Source: Pseudomonas sp. LBUM920
Lineage (GTDB): Bacteria; Pseudomonadota; Gammaproteobacteria; Pseudomonadales; Pseudomonadaceae
Length of the DNA stretch: 64,000 nucleotides
Direction of reading: 5' to 3'
Assembly (NCBI RefSeq): GCF_003852315.1
Contig: NZ_CP027762.1
Coordinates: 2,585,501 to 2,649,500 of the forward strand
Shown: positions 33,101-45,310 of the stretch, in pieces
Position numbering within the stretch: the stretch's first letter is position 1
How the letters are laid out: the number at the start of each line of letters is the position of its first letter
The notes under the pieces: generated by a model
What the model saw: the letters and a program-made list of their open reading frames with translations, nothing else
Told to the model about the DNA's origin: nothing
Database searches by the model: none
Made by a program: the position numbers and the translations under genes

Positions 33101-36100
33101 GCCGAGGGCAGGGCACTCAATAGCCTTCCCCGGTATGGTCGCAATCTGTTTGAGTCGCTGCTGCACGCGCTGCCCGAGACGCTACGCGCGTCCTTACAGG
33201 GCGAGCCGGCTGAGGCGTTGCGCAAACACGTGGCGGACTACGCGTGCAGCCACCGCGAGGCCATGTCGCGCATCCTCAAGCGCGAGCCGCTCACACCCGG
33301 CGCCGGTCGCCGGGTCCGAAGCCCGACCGGTCAACTGGGTTACGCGGCCAGTGGTGATGCGGTGGGGTTCGCCGACGAGCCGTTGGTTGCCAGGGTGCGG
33401 GACATTTATCCCAATCTGGATGATCAGCAGGCGTTGCAGTTCGTCAGGAGTCGACTGCTTGCCGGTGACTCCGACCAGCAGGTGTTTCACCTGTTGGAGA
33501 ACCGGCGCAGGGAGTTCGAGGGCTTGCGCGCAGCGCTGGACACCTGGGTCGAGGGCGACGTGCCTGCGTATCCTCGCGGAGCCAACTGGCCAACCCGACG
33601 CGATATCGCCGAGCGGCTCATTGACGGCTGGAGAAACGGTTTGTACCGCGGGCAAGCCCCGTTGTTCGAGCTCAATCTGTTGGGCACCGAGCCGTTGCCG
33701 ACCTGGGCTGCCGATTTTTCCCATGTGCGCAAGCTGCGAATCAGCAGTTCACAGCTTGCCGCAGGTGCGCTTTTCGAACAGTTTGGCGCGCTTGAAGCCC
33801 TCGATGTTTTCATTGACTCAGCCAACATGGCTGCATTTGCCGACGCGCTGCCGGGCCTCACCCGCATCACTGAGCTCAAGCTCGAACTGCCGACGTTTTT
33901 CGGTGAGTATTCACCGGCATTGACCCAGGCCCTTCAAGGCATGAACCAGCTGGAGCAGTTGCACTTGACCGGCAGCCTTCCGGTCCTGGATTACCGTGCG
34001 CTGCCACGTTTGCGCACGCTACGGCTGGCCGGCAACCTGCGTGAATGGCCGGCAGGGCTGCTGGCGCTTGAGGCGCTTGAATCGGCGGACCTGACCGGTG
34101 TGCAGATCGCCTCACTGCCCGATGAACTGTTCACGGGGCATGAGCGTTTGTGGCGCCGCTTGAGGTTGAACTGGAAGGCGCTGGAACCGCAGGCGTTCCG
34201 CAAGGCGTTTGACTACGTGCAGGGCAATCCGGCGCACCTGGTGGACGAGCCCTACATCGTCGCGCAGCACTGTGAGCGGCGCCTTGAGGCGCTGGTGCCG
34301 CACGTACCGGCCTTCGCCGCCAATGCACTCGCCGCGTTCAGCGAGGACGGCCTGGCCGGCCGTGCGTTGCTGGATAAAGTCGAGGCGCTGCACGCGGAGT
34401 ATCGCGCCTGGGATGCGCCACTGGTTGAATGGCAGAGCCGCGATGGCGTGCGCGTCGAGGGCGAGCAGATGCCCTCCCATCATCGCCAGACGCTGGCGGA
34501 CAGGCTGCGCGTGTGCTGGCGTGACGCTTTGGCTGCCCGGTACGCGGCCCGCGAGCCGCTGGCGGGTCCGTCGCGAGGCCATGGCGAGCCGATGAGAGAA
34601 ACGTTGGACTTGCGCGAATACGGTGCGCCGGGCGATTTACCGGCGCTGGGCGATACGGTATTCCCGCAGATCCGGCGTTTGATCCTGGCCGGCGCAAAGC
34701 TCACGGCGGCGCAGGTGAATGCATTCGTGGGCCGGTTTGTGCAGCTGCGCGAACTGGACCTGAGTCACAACCGCCTGACCGAGCTGCCTCAGGCCCTTGA
34801 GACGCTGGAGCACCTGAGCGACCTGAATCTTTGTGGCAACGAACTGACGATCACCACGCCTATCCAGACGCGGCTCAACCGCCTCCAGGCAATGCGACGG
34901 CTGGACTTGTCGATGAACCGCGTCGGCCGGCTGAGCGTCACGTCGCTGACGGAACTGGTGTCGCTGAACCTGGGGCAGACCGCGATCCTCGACTGGCCCG
35001 AGGGTGTGCTGAACCTGCCGCGCCTGGGGTTTCTCGACCTCAGCCACAGTGCGGTCACCGGCATTCCCGAGGCAGCGCTGGCGGGGCACGATGCGCTGCT
35101 GGCCGGTACCACCTTGCGTGGTTGCCGCTTGAGCCCGGCGGCACTGGCCGTGGCGCAGGCTTTTGCCCGCCGCACCAGCGCCGGAAAACCCATGGCGAGC
35201 ATGTTTGTCAGGCCGTTCGGGATTGATCGAAACGTACTGGCGGCCGGCATGACCGGCGGCGATCCCCTGTTCTTCCCGGTCGAGGTGTCGCAGCAACCGG
35301 ACCTGATAGTGCCACTGACATTGGCGCCAAAAGCCACCGAGGCGTCGCTGACCTCGGCCGAGCGCTTGCAGCGCCTGGATCCACAGCTGGATGCCACCCA
35401 GGCCGGCAAGCGAATCGACACATGGCTGGCGCAGGACGTCAGTGCCACGCAGATCGAAACGGCGCTGCGCCAATGGCAGGCGCAGCACACCCAGATGATC
35501 GAGCGGTTGAACGGCTGGATTGACAGGCCAGCCGTGCGCAACCGTAACGAGTGGGTGAGCGCGACCGACCGCCGGCGCGCCGCTGATCGGCTGCTGGCCT
35601 GCTGGCGAGAGACGCTGAGCGACGTGCGGGGCATCGAGGTGCCCGCCAGTGACGCTGCGCTGGACTTGAGCGGCCTGATCCTCGGTGACCTGCCGGCGCT
35701 GCCGGTTACATTCAACCATGTGCGGGCGCTGGACCTGAGCGGTGTACGCCTTACGGCCGCCTCGAACGATTTTTTACGCGCCTTTGCGCGCGTGAACCGC
35801 CTGATGCTCAACGGCAACCGCATGGGCACGCTGCCCGAGGCCGTAACGCAGATGGCAGACCTGACAGAGCTGGGCATTAACGACAACGCGCTGGCGGCCA
35901 ACGTGCCGTTGCAGCGCCAACTGCGTGACTTGCCGCGCCTGCAAGTGTTGGACTTGGGGCGCAACGCCCTGAGTACCTTCGACCTCACCGGTCTCGACCG
36001 CCTGCAAAGCCTGGATCTGAGTCGCAACCGGCTGTCTGAATGGCCCACCGGCGCATTGGAAGCTCCCGCGCTGACCCGTCTGGATCTCAGGAGCAACTAC

Positions 36101-37183
36101 CCGATAGCCGTCATCCCTGCCGAGGCATTTGAGCCACAACATGCTGCCTTGATGGCCGGTACCGACCTGTCCGACAACCTGCTGCTTGAGGAAGCGTTCA
36201 TCCGCCTGCGCGAGTATCAACGCGAAACCGGCCGTGGGCTGGGTTTCAGTGCCGAGGAAATTGACGATCAACTGGCGGGGTATGGGGCCGAGTCCGATGA
36301 CGAACATCCTGACGTTCACCCAGAGCTTGAGCCTGCAGATGTGCAAAAGGCACGCTGGTTTACCGGCGTGGCCCTCGACTCGGAAAAACACAGGATATGG
36401 GACACGGTGATCGCCCGTGACGACAGCGGTGATTTCTCCAACATACTGGCGCAACTGCGTAATACCCGAGACTTCGAACTCGACCGCGCCGACCTGGCCG
36501 GGCGGGTTTGGCAAGTGCTGGAGGCGGCCTATGGCGATGCAGCCTTGTGCGAGCGGCTGATGGGCATCGCGCGTGCTTCCAGGCTTGCGGTGACCTGTGG
36601 GGATGGGCGCATGCTGTTGTTCAACGCGCTGGAAGTCGAAGTCTATGAGTTCAATGCCCTGCGTGCCATCGACCCCACCGACAAGGGGCGCGCCCTGTTG
36701 AACCTGTCCAGAGGCTTATTCCGGCTGGACCAGTTGGAGGAAGTAGCGAGCGTGCGGATCCGCGAAAACCCGGGCACCGACCCGGCCGAAATACGCCTGG
36801 CCTATCGTATCGGCCTGGCCCGGCGCCTGGCTTTGCCCAGGCAACCTGCAAGCATGCTCTACGAAGGTCTTTCCGGAGTACGGCCAGTCGACCTGGAGGC
36901 GGCCTATACGACGATCATGGCCCGCGAACAGACATCGCTGTTCATCGAGCAACTGACGGCGCGCACGTACTGGGTCGATTATCTGCAGCAACAATACCCG
37001 GACGCGTTCGCCCGGGTGCAGCAGACGCTGGCGGACAGCGCCTCGGCGCTGGAGGATCGCTACCCCGACATGAATTCGGCGTACCTCCAGCAGATGGAGG
37101 CGTTGCAGAAGGCCAACAAGGTGCAGCGCCAGGCCTTGATAAATGTGCTGTCAGCGCGGGAGATCGCCGCGCTGAGCCAGTAG
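30197..37183 (+). CDS. Giant LRR protein with C-terminal NEL-type E3 ubiquitin ligase domain
   Basis: A 2328-aa protein. The N-terminal ~1000 residues resemble the dermonecrotic-toxin-like (DUF6543) domain of Pseudomonas LRR effectors, with a hydrophobic stretch at about 460-535. Three LRR blocks follow (about 1155-1315, 1490-1640, 1840-1980; for example LRELDLSHNRLTELP and LQSLDLSRNRLSEWP). Each is preceded by a helical linker with an ADRL..CWR.tL motif. Residues about 2010-2328 form a NEL domain, with the catalytic pair C2134 and D2136 in AVTCGDGRMLLFNALEVEVYEF, matching the CxD motif of IpaH/SspH ligases. These ligases ubiquitinate host proteins after secretion. No secretion system or chaperone gene is adjacent. 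AGGAAT precedes the ATG. It converges on metH with a 4-bp gap. Confidence 0.88.
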   Translation: MPTPSLHAPFIKARLPGWIKHLTAADIEALNRARDPVQRFKRGYPEAIAAASPAVRQALEDSGRRRQASSQALAETLKDFKGLTEFAEPLLAEALHKTFAQTPDVNTTALFHLRAPNRLEQHSLLQAALRNFEDGERFDETALQETSALAPAGSLDILAYDESNRYPFAKWRYRLRDKLSIKPADFANLCRELDLGQQYQQHLSRVFETPATAAQVRRQMIEANKDTLRVHAHIARLRNTLSATAYATLLAILDAHPAPTLNGKPVAYSQLSLLGAQVSEVLIIGASTRMPLPGMATLIDVILPAAELLKLRAGDSRVIVWIPGDPRNPVREYASLKAFTTQLALNLRSVGYQRFFTGFLSQDEAQTFLRRLKSQLKTMRWNPNPVPPGPHYNPAAYAHGMYEEVWNDSVKLQPEETFISAEVFGHLYECHLARLRSNAKLLAVPTAQVDHDAWVNRLKHWAEWGLNLVNVAAFLVPGLGEVMMAVTAVQLGYEVYQGVQAWNAGDREEAWAHLASVMQNVAFMAALGAVAGRAPPIMPSRFVNGMSRVVTPFGKLRLWHPDLAAYKTSVSLKGLEPNALGQYPVAGKTYIALEGNVYEKTFDPVRKQWRIKHPTEIDAYQPVVQHNGHGAWRHTLERPLAWRRSTLLRRCGLHMEPFSDAQLEQIADVCGISDDQLRKLHMDQQAPPPELLEVARLFEADRQADEVIKQIREGACLEGLCQFMVPLAVDMPGWPVEEVVEVFSGPEPWGASQRFGAESPGSARPTIKMTQAQVDAGQLPVHVLAALNEAQISRLLGRESMPAGADPVQVFRERLADQAQARKKALFDSLLSRRAPPEADIRALQRSFTSLSPEAAQRVLASAGAAELSQLRSSGRVSLRLAKVIREHLHRGSVSRALAGVYRDNLASAASDRVALHSLEQLPGWSPAIRIEERSLGINGPLVDSIGTEQAATRYYLIKAGESFRLLDAEGRALNSLPRYGRNLFESLLHALPETLRASLQGEPAEALRKHVADYACSHREAMSRILKREPLTPGAGRRVRSPTGQLGYAASGDAVGFADEPLVARVRDIYPNLDDQQALQFVRSRLLAGDSDQQVFHLLENRRREFEGLRAALDTWVEGDVPAYPRGANWPTRRDIAERLIDGWRNGLYRGQAPLFELNLLGTEPLPTWAADFSHVRKLRISSSQLAAGALFEQFGALEALDVFIDSANMAAFADALPGLTRITELKLELPTFFGEYSPALTQALQGMNQLEQLHLTGSLPVLDYRALPRLRTLRLAGNLREWPAGLLALEALESADLTGVQIASLPDELFTGHERLWRRLRLNWKALEPQAFRKAFDYVQGNPAHLVDEPYIVAQHCERRLEALVPHVPAFAANALAAFSEDGLAGRALLDKVEALHAEYRAWDAPLVEWQSRDGVRVEGEQMPSHHRQTLADRLRVCWRDALAARYAAREPLAGPSRGHGEPMRETLDLREYGAPGDLPALGDTVFPQIRRLILAGAKLTAAQVNAFVGRFVQLRELDLSHNRLTELPQALETLEHLSDLNLCGNELTITTPIQTRLNRLQAMRRLDLSMNRVGRLSVTSLTELVSLNLGQTAILDWPEGVLNLPRLGFLDLSHSAVTGIPEAALAGHDALLAGTTLRGCRLSPAALAVAQAFARRTSAGKPMASMFVRPFGIDRNVLAAGMTGGDPLFFPVEVSQQPDLIVPLTLAPKATEASLTSAERLQRLDPQLDATQAGKRIDTWLAQDVSATQIETALRQWQAQHTQMIERLNGWIDRPAVRNRNEWVSATDRRRAADRLLACWRETLSDVRGIEVPASDAALDLSGLILGDLPALPVTFNHVRALDLSGVRLTAASNDFLRAFARVNRLMLNGNRMGTLPEAVTQMADLTELGINDNALAANVPLQRQLRDLPRLQVLDLGRNALSTFDLTGLDRLQSLDLSRNRLSEWPTGALEAPALTRLDLRSNYPIAVIPAEAFEPQHAALMAGTDLSDNLLLEEAFIRLREYQRETGRGLGFSAEEIDDQLAGYGAESDDEHPDVHPELEPADVQKARWFTGVALDSEKHRIWDTVIARDDSGDFSNILAQLRNTRDFELDRADLAGRVWQVLEAAYGDAALCERLMGIARASRLAVTCGDGRMLLFNALEVEVYEFNALRAIDPTDKGRALLNLSRGLFRLDQLEEVASVRIRENPGTDPAEIRLAYRIGLARRLALPRQPASMLYEGLSGVRPVDLEAAYTTIMAREQTSLFIEQLTARTYWVDYLQQQYPDAFARVQQTLADSASALEDRYPDMNSAYLQQMEALQKANKVQRQALINVLSAREIAALSQ

Positions 37184-37187
37184 CCGA

Positions 37188-40898
<3,711 letters not shown>

Positions 40899-40978
40899 GG
40901 GACTACTCTGGTCAGGCATTTCGGAGGGCGTGAATCATAACAAACCTGTGCCGATTTAGAGCATGTCCAGGTTTTGCA

Positions 40979-40991
40979 TGAATATCGTTCA
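40979..40991. promoter_or_regulatory. Consensus MetR binding site upstream of metH
   Basis: TGAA-TATCG-TTCA matches the published MetR consensus TGAA-N5-TTCA exactly and is extended to CATGAA/TTCATG, a perfect 6-bp dyad (40977-40993). It lies in the 165-bp divergent gap between metH and cti, so it could act on either gene. Confidence 0.75.
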
Positions 40992-41063
40992 TGTTGGCGG
41001 ATGGCATGGCCCGGTAGACTGCTGGCACTTTTATATCGCACGCATTGAATCGGGACCGGATAC

Positions 41064-43370
41064 ATGTCACTTCGCCTCATCATCAGCGCCGTTCTGGCCT
41101 TGATAGCCAGCTGCGCTCAGGCACAGGCTTTACCGGTCAACAGTCCCGCCCCGGCGATCTCCTATACCCGCGACGTCCAACCGATCTTCACCGAGAAGTG
41201 CGTGGCCTGCCACGCCTGTTACGACTCAGCCTGCCAGCTCAACCTGGGCAGTGCCGAGGGCGCGGCGCGCGGCGCGACCAAAATGCCGGTCTACGACGGC
41301 GAACGCAGCCAGGCCGCACCGACCACCCGTTTGTTCTCAGACGCCTTCGGCAAGCAGGCCTGGCAGCAGAAGGGCTTTTACTCGGTGCTGGACGCCCAGG
41401 GCAGCCAGGCCGCGTTGATGGCGCGCATGCTGGAGCTGGGTCATAACGCGCCACTTGAACCCAATGCCAAACTGCCCGACGAGATCATGCTGGGCCTGAA
41501 CCGCCAGAACCTGTGCGCCATGCCCGGCGAGTTCAATGCCTACGCCGGCGCGCATCCCAAGGAAGGCATGCCGCTGGCCGTCACCGGCCTGACCGACCAG
41601 CAATACCAGACGCTGCAGCGCTGGCTGGCCTCCGGCGCACCGATTGATGACCAAGGCCTGGCGCCCAGCGCCAGGGAGGCCTTGCAGGTGCAGCAGTGGG
41701 AAAACCTGTTCAACCAGCCCGGCGCCCGCGAAAGCCTGGTGGCGCGCTGGTTGTATGAGCATTTGTTCCTGGCGCACATTTACTTCGAGAACGGCGAGCC
41801 GGGGCATTTCTTCCAGTGGGTGCGCTCACGCACGCCGAGCGGCCAGCCGATTGATCTGATCGCCACCCGTCGCCCCGACGATGATCCAGGCACCAATGTT
41901 TATTACCGTCTCTGGCCGGTGCAGGGCGTGATCGTGCACAAAACGCACATCACTTACCCGTTCAGCGCGGCGAAAATGGCGCGCATCAAGGCGCTGTTCT
42001 ACGCCGGTGACTGGCAGGTCAACGCCTTGCCGGGCTATGGTCCGGGGCGCCGGGCCAACCCGTTCGAGACCTTTGAGGCAATTCCGGCCAAGGCGCGTTA
42101 CCAGTTCATGCTCGATAACGCCGAATACTTCGTGCGCACCTTTATTCGCGGGCCGGTGTGCCGTGGGCAGATCGCCACGGACGTGATTCGCGATAATTTC
42201 TGGGCCCTGTTCCAGGACCCGGACCACGACCTGTATATCACCGATGCGCGTTATCGCGGCCAGGCCACGCCATTGCTGGCGATGCCGGGGCAGAACGACG
42301 ACGTGGGCAGCGTGCTCGGCCTGTGGCTGGCCTATCGCGACAAGCGTAACCAGTACGAGGCCTTGCGCCGTGACAGCTACGCAGACTTGCCGCCGCCGAG
42401 TTGGTCGACCCTGTGGACGGGTAACGACAATGCCTTGTTGAGCATTTTCCGCCATTTTGACAGTGCCTCGGTGACCAAGGGCCTGATCGGCGAGGTGCCG
42501 CAAACGATGTGGTTGTTCGATTACCCGTTGCTGGAACGCACTTATTACCAGTTGGCGGTGAACTTCGATGTGTTCGGCAACGTGTCGCACCAGGCCCAGA
42601 CCCGGCTGTACTTCGACCTGATCCGCAATGGCGCCGAGCAGAACTTCCTGCGTCTGATGCCGGCGGATACCCGCGATGATTTTATGGACGATTGGTACCA
42701 GAACAGCGGCAAGCTCAAACTGTGGCTGGACTATGAAGCGATTGATGATGACAAGCCGAGCGGCTTGCACCTGGATGAAAAGGACCCGAAGCGCGATTTT
42801 GCCAAGCAGTTGCTGACGCGTTATGGCTATTTGAATGCCAGCCCGGATCCGATCAACCGCTGCACCAGTGCCTATTGCTCGCGCGACGGCATTGAGCCGG
42901 CGTTGCGGGATGCCGAGCAGGCGCTCAGTCGCCTGACGTCGAGGCCGGCGGCGGGGCTCAAGGTGATTGATCAATTGCCCGAGGCGAGCCTGCTGCGGAT
43001 CGAAACGGCCAGTGGCAAACGCGAGTTCTACAGCATGCTGCGCAACCGGGCGCACAGTAATGTGGCGTTCCTGTTGGGTGAGGCTTATCGCTATCAACCG
43101 GGCCTGGACACTGTGACCATCTACCCCGGTGTGCTCAGCAGCTACCCGAATTTCATCTTCAATATCCCCGCGCAGGAAGTGCCGGAGTTTGTGGCGGCAA
43201 TGGAAAATGCCAGGGACGCCAAGCGCTTCGAGAAGATCGTCGATCGCTGGGGCGTGCGCCGCAGCCATCCGCTGTTCTGGCAGTATTTCCATGACGCGTC
43301 GCGGTACATCCGCGAAACCACGCCGGTGGAAGAAGGCGTGCTGGACATGAACCGCTACGAGAATCTTTGA
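41064..43370 (+). CDS. cti: Fatty acid cis-trans isomerase (heme protein)
   Basis: A periplasmic heme enzyme of 768 aa that turns cis-unsaturated membrane fatty acids into trans isomers when solvents, heat or membrane-active compounds fluidise the membrane. A signal peptide (MSLRLIISAVLALIASCAQA) precedes the cytochrome-c type heme motif CVACH (C46, C49, H50). Length, heme position and the FTEKCVACHACYDSACQLNLG context match Cti of Pseudomonas. It is divergent from metH and followed by an acyltransferase 64 bp later. Cti is usually expressed constitutively and controlled by substrate access. Confidence 0.95.
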   Translation: MSLRLIISAVLALIASCAQAQALPVNSPAPAISYTRDVQPIFTEKCVACHACYDSACQLNLGSAEGAARGATKMPVYDGERSQAAPTTRLFSDAFGKQAWQQKGFYSVLDAQGSQAALMARMLELGHNAPLEPNAKLPDEIMLGLNRQNLCAMPGEFNAYAGAHPKEGMPLAVTGLTDQQYQTLQRWLASGAPIDDQGLAPSAREALQVQQWENLFNQPGARESLVARWLYEHLFLAHIYFENGEPGHFFQWVRSRTPSGQPIDLIATRRPDDDPGTNVYYRLWPVQGVIVHKTHITYPFSAAKMARIKALFYAGDWQVNALPGYGPGRRANPFETFEAIPAKARYQFMLDNAEYFVRTFIRGPVCRGQIATDVIRDNFWALFQDPDHDLYITDARYRGQATPLLAMPGQNDDVGSVLGLWLAYRDKRNQYEALRRDSYADLPPPSWSTLWTGNDNALLSIFRHFDSASVTKGLIGEVPQTMWLFDYPLLERTYYQLAVNFDVFGNVSHQAQTRLYFDLIRNGAEQNFLRLMPADTRDDFMDDWYQNSGKLKLWLDYEAIDDDKPSGLHLDEKDPKRDFAKQLLTRYGYLNASPDPINRCTSAYCSRDGIEPALRDAEQALSRLTSRPAAGLKVIDQLPEASLLRIETASGKREFYSMLRNRAHSNVAFLLGEAYRYQPGLDTVTIYPGVLSSYPNFIFNIPAQEVPEFVAAMENARDAKRFEKIVDRWGVRRSHPLFWQYFHDASRYIRETTPVEEGVLDMNRYENL

Positions 43371-43434
43371 TCGACCTTTGGCCGTCCGCCATGGTCCCAA
43401 CTTCATCTAGATGAGTTGGGAAGGGCGGCAAACA

Positions 43435-44457
43435 ATGTTGATCTCGGTACAGGCGTTGCGCGCGCTGGCGGCCTGGACGGTGGTAGGGCACCACTTCATG
43501 CAGATTTTCTTCGGTTTCAAGGCGGACACGGCCTTGGGAAGGTTATTTGTCGAAAAGGGCGCCGCGGGCGTGGACGTGTTTTTTGTCATCAGCGGCCTGG
43601 TGATTTTCCTGTCTACCCAGGACAAGGACCTGCCGCCCTGGCGTTTCCTGTTGTACCGTTTGCTGCGCATCGTGCCGGCCTACTGGTTCTACACGCTGCT
43701 GATGGCATTACTGGTGGTGGTCGCCCGGCCAATGCTGCCGGACCAGAGCGTCGATGCCGCCCATGTGTTGATGTCGCTGTTGTTTATTCCTTCGCAAAAC
43801 CCCGGCGGTTATGGCGTGTACCCGACCCTTAACGTCGGTTGGACGCTGAACTACGAGATGCTTTTTTACCTGCTGTTTGCCTGGGCCTTGCTGTTCCGTC
43901 GGCAATGGCGACTGCTGGTGGTGGCGGCATTGTTGTTTGCGGTCTGCGAGGCCTGGACCTCGTTTGGCTGGATCAGTGAGTTCTATCGCTCGGACATTGT
44001 CGTCGAATTTCTGATGGGCATCGGCATCGGCATGCTCTACCGCAAGGGCTGGATTCGCCCGGGGTTATGGCTGCCGCTGCTGGGAATCGTCGCAGCGCTG
44101 CTGGCGATCTATCATTGGCCGGCCTCGCCCCGCGCCTTGACCTGGGGCCTGCCCAGCGCGGTGTTGGTGGTGGCGTGCGTGGCGCTTGAGCGATTCTTCG
44201 TCAACTATCGTCTGTTTAAAGTACTCGGGGACTGCTCCTATTCGGTGTATTTGCTGCACGTGCTGGTGCTTTCGGCCGGCGGTTATCTGGCCCAGCGTTA
44301 CGCCCTGAACCCTTATGCCGTGCTGGCCGTGTGCGTGGTGATCATCGGCCTGAGCGCCATGGGCAGCTACCGATGGCTGGAGCAGGGCAGTTATCGCGTG
44401 CTCAAAGGCTGGTTTGATGGCGACGAGCGGTCGAATTTATCCCGACAAAAACACTAG
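43435..44457 (+). CDS. Acyltransferase-3 family membrane protein
   Basis: An integral membrane acyltransferase (OafA/ExoZ type) of 340 aa. The conserved start SVQALRALAAWTVVGHHF contains the catalytic-type His, and GAAGVDVFFVISGLVIFLS is the second family hallmark. About ten hydrophobic segments follow, and RLLRIVPAYWFYT is typical. The ATG at 43435 has AAGGGCGG upstream; an ATG 24 bp earlier has no ribosome site. It would acetylate or succinylate a surface polysaccharide, lipid or secreted glycan. No glycan cluster is adjacent, so the acceptor is unknown. Confidence 0.9.
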   Translation: MLISVQALRALAAWTVVGHHFMQIFFGFKADTALGRLFVEKGAAGVDVFFVISGLVIFLSTQDKDLPPWRFLLYRLLRIVPAYWFYTLLMALLVVVARPMLPDQSVDAAHVLMSLLFIPSQNPGGYGVYPTLNVGWTLNYEMLFYLLFAWALLFRRQWRLLVVAALLFAVCEAWTSFGWISEFYRSDIVVEFLMGIGIGMLYRKGWIRPGLWLPLLGIVAALLAIYHWPASPRALTWGLPSAVLVVACVALERFFVNYRLFKVLGDCSYSVYLLHVLVLSAGGYLAQRYALNPYAVLAVCVVIIGLSAMGSYRWLEQGSYRVLKGWFDGDERSNLSRQKH

Positions 44458-44516
44458 GACTTTGTACCTCTGTAATGATTTGGCGTAAACTGCCCGCAAG
44501 CCTGTGAGGAGTTTCC

Positions 44517-45101
44517 ATGACTGCCATAACCATTACCGACGCCGCCCACGATTACCTGGCCGACCTGCTGTCCAAGCAGAACACCCCAGGTATCGGCATC
44601 CGCGTCTTTATCACCCAGCCCGGCACCCAATACGCCGAGACTTGCATTGCCTACTGCAAGCCCGGAGAAGAGAAGCCTGAAGACACCGCCCTGGGGCTGA
44701 AAAGCTTCACCGCGTACATCGACAACTTCAGCGAAGCCTTCCTCGATGACGCCGTGGTCGACTACGCCACCGACCGCATGGGCGGCCAGTTGACCATCAA
44801 GGCGCCCAACGCCAAGGTGCCGAATGTCAACGCTGACAGCCCGGTCAACGAGCGCATCAACTACTACCTGCAAACCGAGATCAACCCGGGGCTGGCCAGC
44901 CACGGCGGTCAGGTCAGCCTGATTGATGTCGTCGAAGACGGTATTGCCGTACTCAAGTTCGGCGGCGGTTGCCAGGGCTGCGGCCAGGCAGACGTGACCT
45001 TGCGTGAAGGCATCGAGCGCACCTTGCTCGAGCGCATCCCCGAGCTCAAGGGCGTACGCGACGTCACCGACCACACGCAGAAAGAAAACGCCTACTACTG
45101 A
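44517..45101 (+). CDS. nfuA: Fe-S biogenesis protein NfuA
   Basis: A scaffold/carrier for 4Fe-4S clusters, 194 aa. The N-terminal degenerate A-type domain (ITITDAAHDYLADLLSKQNTPGIGIRVF) is followed by the Nfu domain with the cluster-binding CxxC at C152/C155 (GGGCQGCGQADVTL). Length equals E. coli NfuA. It is a single gene with a GAGGAG-like box just before the ATG and a strong terminator after it. It works under iron or oxidative stress to mature Fe-S enzymes. Confidence 0.97.
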   Translation: MTAITITDAAHDYLADLLSKQNTPGIGIRVFITQPGTQYAETCIAYCKPGEEKPEDTALGLKSFTAYIDNFSEAFLDDAVVDYATDRMGGQLTIKAPNAKVPNVNADSPVNERINYYLQTEINPGLASHGGQVSLIDVVEDGIAVLKFGGGCQGCGQADVTLREGIERTLLERIPELKGVRDVTDHTQKENAYY

Positions 45102-45121
45102 GTAAGGTGTTCGCTGCGAAC

Positions 45122-45153
45122 AAAAAACGGCGCCCCGTGAGCGCCGTTTTTTT
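45122..45153 (+). terminator. Rho-independent terminator of nfuA
   Basis: AAAAAACGGCGC and GCGCCGTTTTTTT flank a CCCGTGA loop, giving a GC stem with a seven-T tail, 20 bp past the nfuA stop. Confidence 0.95.
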
Positions 45154-45204
45154 ATGCTTAAAATTCAGAGTCTTGCGCGGTATTCCTGCCAAATAAGATT
45201 AACT

Positions 45205-45291
45205 GTGGGAGCGGGCTTGCTCGCGAATGCGGTGTATCAGTCAGTACATCTGCAACTGACCCACCGTCTTCGCGAGCAAGCCCGCGCCCAC
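45205..45291. repeat. REPIN between nfuA and cobM
   Basis: GTGGGAGCGGGCTTGCTCGC and its inverted complement (ending GCCCGCGCCCAC, one mismatch) enclose about 45 bp. It lies between two convergent genes, next to the nfuA terminator. Confidence 0.9.
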
Positions 45292-45310
45292 ATTGTTTGA
45301 GCGCATTGCT

